DNA of 12,050 nt, from NCBI GenBank assembly GCA_016219235.1, contig JACRBO010000607.1:1-12050 (forward strand), written 5' to 3'. The stretch is from Chloroflexota bacterium (GTDB taxonomy: Bacteria; Chloroflexota; Anaerolineae; Fen-1058). Numbering within the stretch: the stretch's first letter is position 1; the number at the start of each line of letters is the position of its first letter. Of this stretch, positions 6,572 to 12,050 are shown piece by piece. Below the pieces are notes generated by a model, which saw only the letters and a list, made by a program, of their open reading frames with translations, ran no database searches and was not told the DNA's origin. The translations under genes were made by a program, and so were the position numbers.

Positions 6572-9169
6572 TCAGCCTGCGGGAGTGAGGTGTGGCAGTG
6601 AAAAGTAAAACGTCGCGCCGTGATCGACCGCCCCCTCTGCCCAGGTCTGACCGCCGTGCCGGCTGATGATGCGGCGGACATTGGCCAGCCCGATGCCGGT
6701 GCCTTCAAACTCGTCGGCGGGGTGCAGACGCTGGAACACGCCAAAGAGTTTATCCGCGTATGTCATGTCGAACCCGACGCCATTATCGCGGATGAAGAAG
6801 ACCGGTTCAGTGGCCGGGGCGGCTTCATAGCCGATCTCGATGTCGGCCTGCGGCCGAGTCCGGGTGAACTTCAAGGCATTCGAGAGGAGGTTGACCAGCA
6901 CGGCGCGCAACATCGCCCGATCGCCCGTGACCACCGGCAGGTCGGCGATGCGCCACTGGATGGTTCGGTTGCGGGTCTCCGGCTCGAAGTCGTGAATGAC
7001 CTCCTGCACCAGGCTGTTCAGGTCTATCGCTTGCCGGGCCAGGTCGTGACGCCCCATGCGCGAGAAGGACAAGAGGTCATCAATCAACACGCCCATGCGT
7101 TTGGCCGAACTCGCGATGGTCGTCATGTAGTGCTGGCTCTGGTTGTCCAACGTGGCCGTGGTCCGTTTCTGAAGCAGTTCCAGAAAGCCGTCGATGTGGC
7201 GCAGCGGCGCGCGCAAGTCGTGCGAGACCGAGTACGCAAAGGCTTCCAGTTCCTTGTTGGCCGCTTCGAGCTGCGCGGTTCGATCGAGGACGCGTTGCTC
7301 AAGTTCTTGATTGAGCTGGCGGATTTCTTCTTCCGCCCGCTTGCGTTCGGTCATGTTCCGAGCCAAAGAGACCGAGAAACGACGTTCGCCCTGCCAGAAC
7401 GGGCGGCTGCGGACCTCAACCGGGAACACGGTCCCATCCTTCCGGCGGTGCCGGGTGTCGAACACGATCACTTCTCCGGCATCCAATCGCGGGTTTATTT
7501 GATCGATGAAGGCGTGGCCCGCAGCTGCATCGAAGTCATAGGGATTCATCCCGATCAGTTCCTCGCGGATGTAGCCCAGGCTCTCGCAAGCTTGGCGGTT
7601 CACGTCCAGGATCGTTCCCCACTCGTCATGCAGGAAGAAAGCGTCTGTTGCGTGGTCTACAAAGGTGCGGAAGCGGGTCTCGCTTTCGCGCAGGTTTCGA
7701 TAGGCCAATAGACTGGAGAGGGTATCGGTCAGCCGCCGACCAATCTCCTGAAAAAGCCACTCTTCCTGCGGCGTCCAGACCCGAGGGTAAGAGCATTGGT
7801 GCAGCACAAATTCCCAGGGTTTATCGACTTTGGGATACAGCGCTATCCCGATGAAGGACTGAAAGCCAAAATGCTGCGACACCTCCGCCGGCAGCGGATA
7901 CTCAGACTCTGGGCCAAATTTCACCGGGCCGTTAGCGGCCCTCATAATTTGGAACGTCCGGGCAACATCCAGATCCGTCGGTATTTCAACTCCCAGGGCG
8001 AGGACGCCAGGATATTCTGGCCGGGTCCGCTCCATCGGCACTCTCCACGAAGTTGCCGCCGGATCACATGGATAAACCAAAGCTACCCGGTCACACTCAA
8101 AAATCGAGAGCACCACGTCGAGCACATTGCTCATCATCTGTTCAAGATCATTCGTCCCCTGCATCGCCCGGTTAACCCGCTCCAGGCTTTCAAGGAGCCT
8201 GAGATGAGCCAGCCGTTCCTCCTCTGCCTGCTTGCGCTCGCTGACATCGTGCACCAGGGCGAGGTTGTAGGCCCTGTCTCCGTACTTGAAATAGTTGGCG
8301 TGGACCTCGACCGGGAAGATGCGGCCGGCCTTTGTCGTGTGACGGCCTTCAAAGATCAGCGAGCGCTTCAACTTGAGTTCCTGCCAGTGAAAGGACCAGC
8401 GCTCCGGCGGAAAGTCGGGGTCAACATCCGACACGCCCAGCTCGAGTAGTTCCGTGCGGAGATACCCCAGGATGTGGCAGGCTGCCTCGTTGACAAAATG
8501 GAACCGCGCCTGTTCGTCTATGAGAAAAGCCGCTTCGTGCACGTTGTTCAGGGCAAAGTTCAAGAGGGTAATGTCCTGTTCCGCGCGCTGGTGATCGGTG
8601 ACTTCGCGCTGCAAATCGGTGTTGGCGATGGTCAGGTCGCGAGTGCGTTCCTCGACCTTGCGTTCCAGTTCAGCGCGAGCGGCCAGTAATAAGTCTTGCT
8701 GCCAGCGGTTTTCGAGGACGATGGCGACATAGTTGGAGAGGTTGCTGATAAACGGCTGATATACCTCAAACACAGCCGCATCATTGAGTTTGAGGACAAA
8801 GGACCCGAAGTGATGTCGGGCGGAATCGATGACGATGAAACGCATGTCGGGCTGGTCGGCCAGGCTGCACTTGAGATTCGAGCCGGCTAAAGCGAGTGAG
8901 TCGTCTTGCCTGATACGGGTACGCAATAATTCGCACGTGGCACACCCACTGCTGTCCAGCTCGCCGGCCTGGATCGACGTGTCACCCAGACAGACCCGGC
9001 AGGCGGTGATGCCGGGAATTGAAATCAGGGTCTGGGCATAGAACTCGGCGAGGCGCGGTATGTCGGGCAGTGTAAATACAACGTTTTGCGCCGCCAGGAT
9101 TTGCCCCAAAACGCGTGCATCAGCCTTTTGCCAGGCCGGTTGTGGATGACTATCTGGGTTATCTTTCAT
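6572..9169 (-). CDS. Soluble sensor histidine kinase with Cys-rich N-terminal domain, PAS-GAF-PAS
   Basis: Cytosolic kinase of 865 residues from the ATG at 9169. An in-frame TTG at 9190 would give 872 residues and is the numbering used here. I prefer the ATG because GGTGGTG lies 3 nt before it and no clear ribosome site precedes the TTG. The N-terminal domain (about 30-165) looks GAF-like and carries CRVC (64-67) and CATC (83-86). A coiled coil follows (165-205), then PAS (about 207-320), the duplicated GAF (325-500), PAS (503-615), a second coiled coil, HisKA with H657 in SVSHDLRAPL, and HATPase_c with N771, DNGVGF (802-807) and GTGIGLANV (830-838). The HDLRAPL H-box is the type common in phytochrome-like kinases that signal to single-domain receivers, which fits the regulator starting 2 nt downstream. 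All kinase motifs are intact. The signal is unknown; the paired CXXC motifs hint at a metal, Fe-S or thiol sensor, which is inference. Confidence 0.92.
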   Translation of the reverse strand: MKDNPDSHPQPAWQKADARVLGQILAAQNVVFTLPDIPRLAEFYAQTLISIPGITACRVCLGDTSIQAGELDSSGCATCELLRTRIRQDDSLALAGSNLKCSLADQPDMRFIVIDSARHHFGSFVLKLNDAAVFEVYQPFISNLSNYVAIVLENRWQQDLLLAARAELERKVEERTRDLTIANTDLQREVTDHQRAEQDITLLNFALNNVHEAAFLIDEQARFHFVNEAACHILGYLRTELLELGVSDVDPDFPPERWSFHWQELKLKRSLIFEGRHTTKAGRIFPVEVHANYFKYGDRAYNLALVHDVSERKQAEEERLAHLRLLESLERVNRAMQGTNDLEQMMSNVLDVVLSIFECDRVALVYPCDPAATSWRVPMERTRPEYPGVLALGVEIPTDLDVARTFQIMRAANGPVKFGPESEYPLPAEVSQHFGFQSFIGIALYPKVDKPWEFVLHQCSYPRVWTPQEEWLFQEIGRRLTDTLSSLLAYRNLRESETRFRTFVDHATDAFFLHDEWGTILDVNRQACESLGYIREELIGMNPYDFDAAAGHAFIDQINPRLDAGEVIVFDTRHRRKDGTVFPVEVRSRPFWQGERRFSVSLARNMTERKRAEEEIRQLNQELEQRVLDRTAQLEAANKELEAFAYSVSHDLRAPLRHIDGFLELLQKRTTATLDNQSQHYMTTIASSAKRMGVLIDDLLSFSRMGRHDLARQAIDLNSLVQEVIHDFEPETRNRTIQWRIADLPVVTGDRAMLRAVLVNLLSNALKFTRTRPQADIEIGYEAAPATEPVFFIRDNGVGFDMTYADKLFGVFQRLHPADEFEGTGIGLANVRRIISRHGGQTWAEGAVDHGATFYFSLPHLTPAG
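7670..8218 (-). repeat. Duplicated GAF module, copy in the smaller kinase
   Basis: Partner of the segment at 3454-4002. It encodes residues 325-507 (TTG numbering) and keeps the same order of flanking elements: a PAS ending in a KxAE-type helix before it, and YRNLRESE leading into a PAS after it. The identity therefore covers the junctions as well as the GAF core. Confidence 0.85.
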
Positions 9170-9295
9170 GTGCACCACCGCGGCGCTCAAGCCGAGTATC
9201 CAGGTTGAAAGTTGCGGCAGCGTCTGTCCGGTAGCTACCTGCCACGGCAGATGCCGTTGTCGATTGTCACGCTCGTGATCGCTGCGGCCTGCGGC
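9170..9295 (-). other. Gap between MEDS gene and kinase, with small inverted repeats
   Basis: The space between the MEDS stop (9296-9298) and the kinase start holds no gene. It contains ACGGCA at 9244-9249 paired with TGCCGT at 9252-9257, and a perfect 10-bp palindrome GGTAGCTACC at 9230-9239. I see no convincing -35/-10 pair for a separate kinase promoter, so read-through from the MEDS promoter is the simplest view. The inverted repeats could be an RNA processing or partial termination site; this is weak. Confidence 0.35.
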
Positions 9296-9929
9296 TTACG
9301 CTGGTTGTGCCCCAACGTCCTTGAGAAATTCCTCCGGCCGCAGGTAAAACGGGTTCTGGATAATCTGTCCCTGCGCAATCATGTAGGGATGCACCTGGAG
9401 CACTTTGAAGAGTGTCGCGCCGTCAAACAGCCGGGCGTCGTATTGGCACATCCCGACGTAGGGAAAAGTCTCGGTGATCAGATTGATGCGAGTTTCATAT
9501 TCCAGCAGACGATCCGCGCCGGGAATGTTGCGCAGCGCCCAGGTCATCTCACCACAGGCGCGCGAACCGTGATAGCCCGCTTTCTTCGCCATAGCATAAC
9601 GGGCCTCCATATTCGCGATCACTTCCGGCGGCACGAATTGTCCGCTTGGGCAGTAAGCCTTCTCGGCTGTGGCGATGGCGAAAGCGCCAGTTTCCTCGGC
9701 TTGTGTGAGGTCCAGCTTCATCTCCATAAGCCAGGCGCGGACTTCGGTCGGCGAGGTCGTGTCGGCAAAATAGCGGACAATGTCTCCCTGTTTAAGCCCG
9801 GCGGCCAGATATTCTGAGACGATTTTTCGACGCTGCGCGTCGTTGTCGAAGATCAAACACACGTGATGACAGTCTGTAAAAAACCTCTTGCGTGAAGCCG
9901 AGGTCAACCCCTTGCTGTTGGCCGTTCAT
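9296..9929 (-). CDS. MEDS-domain sensory protein, frameshifted near its N-terminus
   Basis: The product resembles the MEDS domain (first described in methanogens and the DcmR regulator), a small cytosolic ligand-sensing domain often found beside or fused to histidine kinases. Visible family features are CHHVCLIFDNDAQ near the start, the GLKQGDIVRYF segment, ACGEMTWAL in the middle, and a C-terminal LFDGATLFKVLQVHPYMI followed by NPFY. The MEDS frame is open from 9907, where the only available start is a TTG without a ribosome site. A strong AAAGGAGA (9936-9943) with 6-nt spacing precedes an ATG at 9929 in another frame, which encodes MNGQQQGVDLGFTQEVF, a typical MEDS-protein N-terminus. Removing one base from the A6 run at 9878-9883 joins the two and gives 210 residues. 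As written, translation from the ATG stops after 45 codons. It is probably the first gene of the kinase operon. Family assignment is confident from sequence pattern; ligand unknown. Confidence 0.8.
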
Positions 9930-9935
9930 AGCGGG

Positions 9936-9943
9936 TCTCCTTT
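9936..9943 (-). promoter_or_regulatory. Strong Shine-Dalgarno for the MEDS gene
   Basis: The minus strand reads AAAGGAGA, followed by a 6-nt spacer and the ATG at 9929. This is the best ribosome site in the window. It decides the true start of the MEDS gene and exposes the frame change just downstream. Confidence 0.75.
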
Positions 9944-10195
9944 CATAACCCTGAAGCCTGTAGCAATAGCCGAGTTGATGTTCGGGAGCCTACACTGTGC
10001 GTCAGGCCGGTTTTATCTGACGCGCGGGTCGAGGTGGTGTGCAACGGGCGATTTTTGAAGCGTCGCCCTTGCGGGCAAGTTGAACGGGCTTCGGTGTACG
10101 ACGAGGTGAGGTGGGGCCATTTGGGTCGGTCTTCAGCCATGAAAGCCTTCCGCCGGAATTCATCGGGGCACCTTAATCGGGTCCTGCTCCTCCTC
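9944..10195 (-). other. Long leader of the MEDS-kinase operon
   Basis: If transcription starts near 10214, about 285 nt precede the MEDS ATG. Two overlapping small frames lie in this leader. One is 10163-10002 (53 codons, AAGG 7 nt before the ATG). The other is 10140-9943 (65 codons, GGAAGG 5 nt before the ATG), whose stop overlaps the MEDS Shine-Dalgarno. Their products are rich in Arg, Pro, Thr and Ser and resemble no family I know, so I do not call them genes. The stretch also contains two adjacent hairpins (10046-10079). A regulatory leader is possible but no known riboswitch pattern is recognised. Confidence 0.35.
10046..10079 (-). other. Two adjacent hairpins in the operon leader
   Basis: GGGCGA (10046-10051) pairs exactly with TCGCCC (10063-10068) around an 11-nt loop. 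Directly next to it, CTTGC (10068-10072) pairs with GCAAG (10075-10079) over a very tight loop. In the minus-strand transcript the small hairpin comes first. No U-run follows, so it is not a clear terminator. It may be leader structure or chance in GC-rich DNA. Confidence 0.35.
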
Positions 10196-10251
10196 TAGGC
10201 TGGAACGACATTCCCGTTCTCATTATATACCGATTTGGTAGTCTGGAACGA
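10196..10251 (-). promoter_or_regulatory. 13-bp direct repeat flanking the operon promoter (possible operator pair)
   Basis: TAGTCTGGAACGA (10239-10251) and TAGGCTGGAACGA (10196-10208) match at 12 of 13 positions, lie in the same orientation and start 43 bp apart, close to four helical turns. On the minus strand one copy covers the expected -35 region and the other falls just downstream of the expected start, with TATAAT between. The downstream copy also forms GAACG-N7-CGTTC (10203-10219). This is how paired operators for one regulator often look; no protein can be named. Confidence 0.5.
10222..10227 (-). promoter_or_regulatory. TATAAT -10 box, probable promoter of the MEDS-kinase operon
   Basis: The minus strand carries a perfect TATAAT in the most AT-rich part of the window, between the Hsp70 gene stop and the MEDS gene. 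The -35 region 16-17 bp upstream (around CGTTCCAG) matches TTGACA poorly, so an activator or an extended contact may be needed. The predicted start is near 10214. It is the only good sigma70-like site I see ahead of the operon. Confidence 0.5.
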
Positions 10252-10276
10252 GACGATTTAGAAGAAATTTCTGTTG

Positions 10277-12050
10277 TCAGCGAGTCAGCGCCGGTCGCGC
10301 GACGACCAGGTAGTGCATGAAGACGTTCCCTGCACTCCCGATCGAACGGTTGCCGCCCAACGCGACTTCGCCGGCCGGAAAGTCTTTGGCGTAGACGTTC
10401 ATCATACGCGGCGTACCGATCTGATCGATCTCGATCGTCAGCGGCTGCTGCTCAAAGTCGCTCAGCCAGTCGGGGGCGTGGCGCGCATCCGCATCGTAGG
10501 CCACATAGACGCGGGCCGCGCGCGATAGATTGAAGTGCAGGAACTCGGCAGACTCAACGACCTTGTCCGACTGCGCCAATCGCAGCGCGGGCAGGGCGCT
10601 CAAATCGACGGGGATGCGGCTGAGGGTGTAGGGGTAATCGAGATAGGGCTGCGCGCCGATCCTGAACTCATACGGCTCGTAGTCGCCGCGCAGGTCCGAT
10701 CGGATGGCGCCGAACAAAGCCGTGGGTGTTTTCGGGTAAATCACTTCGTATTCTGGAAACGAGCCGCGTTCTTCGTGGGCGGCAATCGCCAACCCGCCCA
10801 CCACTGACGTGAGCAATTCCAGCGAGCGCAATTTTGAATGGCCAAATAGATTCGACAGCAGTTCGGTGAAGACCGGCACCGCCGATGTGCCGCCGGTCCG
10901 CAGCACCACGTCGACTCGATCGGGTGCGAGGTTGGCCTCGCGCAATATCTGCTGCACGCCCGCTTCCACCGTCGCAATTTCCGGCGCGATCAAATTTTCG
11001 AACTTCAGGCGCGTCAACGTCTCGCGAATGTGGATGTCGGCGTGTTTGAATTTAAGTTCGGCCAGATGCGCGGTGGACAGGCGAATCTTGGCCTGCTCGA
11101 TCTTGCGGAAGAGTTGAAAGCCCAGATTGCGCGTGACCAGCGTCAGCAGCGCCGCCACGCCCGATGGGTTATCGGCGCGATATTGGTCTATCACCTTTAG
11201 CATGTGCGGGCGCGAGAGCAGGGGCATGGTCTGCCAGTTTTCGAGGAAGTCCAGCAAATAGGGCGGCAGAGCGCGGCGGCCCTTCGGCGCAACACCGCCA
11301 AAGTACTTGAAGAGGAACTGCATCAGCCGCTTATCCAGATCGTCGCCGCCCACCAGCGCGCCCAGCGTGGCGATGATGTTGGGTGGCGTGGGGCCGCCCA
11401 CTTCCGCCAGCGTCAGATCAAGCGTGCCGCCGCCGAAGTCGAAGACCAAAGCCAACTCGCGTTTGGGGCTGGTGCGATGATAAAAGTACAACGCCCCGAT
11501 CGGTTCCATCTCAAACCCGATCGTTTCAAATCCGGCTAAACGCGCGGCCTTGTACATGATCGCTTGTGCGCGTTCGGACACAGCCTCTTCGGGCGAGTAC
11601 TTCACAGGGCGGCCCAGCACGACGCGATTGCATTCGGTTTGCAATTGTTGTTCGGCGCTGGCCTTGAGCGGTCGCAGAATCTCCGCGATCAATTCATCGA
11701 CGGTGTGGAAGCGATCGAAGACCTGCGTGCCATCGTAACCGGGATCGCGCAGGGCAGTCTTGATGTATTGCAGCAGGCGACCGTGCGCGCCCGTATCGAC
11801 CAGCACATGGACCGATTGCACATAGCTGGCCCCCGACGACACCACGTCGATCTCGCCGACGATGCGCTTCTCCCAGGTGGCGCGGCGGCCGGTCTCATGC
11901 TGCAAATACTGCTGCGCCGCGGCCGTGCCCACCATGGCCTGCTGCTGACGATCGATGTACAACAACGACGGCAGCACCGCCGGATTGTCGCCGCTCAGAT
12001 CGAGTTGCGGCCGGTGCAGGGTTTGCCCGTCATAGCAGGCCAACGAGGAA
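10277..12050 (-). CDS. Hsp70-family (YegD-like) ATPase with added C-terminal beta-rich domain, 5' end beyond the window
   Basis: Cytosolic actin-fold ATPase of the Hsp70 superfamily. The frame stays open to the window edge and reads SSLACYDGQ, which matches the sequence just after the phosphate-1 loop (DFGTTNS) of such proteins, so roughly a dozen or more residues are missing and the TTG at 12043 is not the start. Numbering from that TTG: phosphate-2 motif VFDFGGGTLDL (200-210), VGGDDLDKRL (231-240), and adenosine motif RTGGTSAVPVF (382-392). The ATPase core ends near 445. The rest (about 445-588) lacks a canonical Hsp70 substrate-binding domain and lid. Instead it has FLHFNLSRAARVYVAYD, then WLSDF, VYAKDFPAGEVALGGN and a final FMHYLVVARP, a pattern I associate with beta-sandwich modules of extracellular enzymes. 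It is separated by 347 bp from the MEDS operon and probably has its own transcript. ATPase assignment is firm; substrate unknown. Confidence 0.87.
   Translation of the reverse strand, partial: SSLACYDGQTLHRPQLDLSGDNPAVLPSLLYIDRQQQAMVGTAAAQQYLQHETGRRATWEKRIVGEIDVVSSGASYVQSVHVLVDTGAHGRLLQYIKTALRDPGYDGTQVFDRFHTVDELIAEILRPLKASAEQQLQTECNRVVLGRPVKYSPEEAVSERAQAIMYKAARLAGFETIGFEMEPIGALYFYHRTSPKRELALVFDFGGGTLDLTLAEVGGPTPPNIIATLGALVGGDDLDKRLMQFLFKYFGGVAPKGRRALPPYLLDFLENWQTMPLLSRPHMLKVIDQYRADNPSGVAALLTLVTRNLGFQLFRKIEQAKIRLSTAHLAELKFKHADIHIRETLTRLKFENLIAPEIATVEAGVQQILREANLAPDRVDVVLRTGGTSAVPVFTELLSNLFGHSKLRSLELLTSVVGGLAIAAHEERGSFPEYEVIYPKTPTALFGAIRSDLRGDYEPYEFRIGAQPYLDYPYTLSRIPVDLSALPALRLAQSDKVVESAEFLHFNLSRAARVYVAYDADARHAPDWLSDFEQQPLTIEIDQIGTPRMMNVYAKDFPAGEVALGGNRSIGSAGNVFMHYLVVARPALTR

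Noticed and set aside
6620..7711. 363-codon plus-strand open frame
   Set aside because: It lies entirely antisense to the HisKA/HATPase and PAS region of the smaller kinase, whose motifs are all intact, and its product shows no recognisable domain. Long antisense frames are expected in GC-rich coding DNA.
7796..8449. 217-codon plus-strand open frame
   Set aside because: Antisense to the duplicated GAF and the PAS of the smaller kinase, which is clearly the coding strand.
9943..10140. 65-codon minus-strand frame just before the MEDS gene
   Set aside because: It has a fair ribosome site, but the product is low-complexity (Thr, Ser, Arg) with no known family, and it overlaps the leader hairpins. 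Kept only as part of the leader description.
10002..10163. 53-codon minus-strand frame starting at 10163
   Set aside because: Overlaps the previous frame, Pro/Arg-rich, no homology pattern; not supportable as a gene.
10263..10272. AGAAATTTCT palindrome after the Hsp70 stop as a terminator
   Set aside because: Only a 10-bp AT-rich palindrome with no loop and no following T-run; too weak to call.

Overview
This is GC-rich bacterial chromosome. It holds one plus-strand gene facing a block of minus-strand genes, most of them two-component signalling genes. No rRNA, tRNA, transposase, integrase, CRISPR array or toxin-antitoxin pair is visible. The lineage cannot be fixed from the sequence. Soluble multi-PAS/GAF kinases, an S33 aminopeptidase, a YegD-like Hsp70 and intergenic TGACARGG octamers together suggest a Chloroflexota-type or similar environmental bacterium; this is inference.

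Layout: positions 1-27 form a perfect 12-bp hairpin. A proline-iminopeptidase-like alpha/beta hydrolase follows on the plus strand (57-1343). It converges on the kinase operon through an inverted array of 8-bp units (1341-1450) that supplies the hydrolase stop codon and the last codons and stop of the kinase. Read 5' to 3' on the minus strand, the rest is: an Hsp70-family ATPase cut by the window edge (12050-10277); a 347-bp intergenic region with a TATAAT promoter flanked by a 13-bp direct repeat and a long leader; a MEDS-domain protein (9929-9296); a soluble PAS/GAF/PAS histidine kinase with a four-cysteine N-terminal domain (9169-6572); an Rcp1-type single-domain response regulator (6569-6107); and a 1557-residue receiver-multiPAS/GAF histidine kinase (6105-1432). 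The kinase, regulator and second kinase are separated by 2 and 1 nt.

The cluster looks like a cytosolic phosphorelay: a MEDS sensor, kinase 1, a stand-alone receiver, then a kinase with its own receiver. None of its members has a DNA-binding or other recognisable output domain, so the output must lie elsewhere or be protein-protein. The two kinases share a GAF module that is 125/183 identical by hand count, which points to an internal duplication.

The main caution is that two small genes of the cluster are broken by single-base indels. The response regulator needs two restored bases (near 6401/6402 and 6342/6343). The MEDS gene needs one base removed from an A6 run (9878-9883) to join its strong Shine-Dalgarno and ATG to the MEDS frame. 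The long kinase and Hsp70 frames are intact. Either consensus errors in the assembly or early decay of the cluster would explain this.
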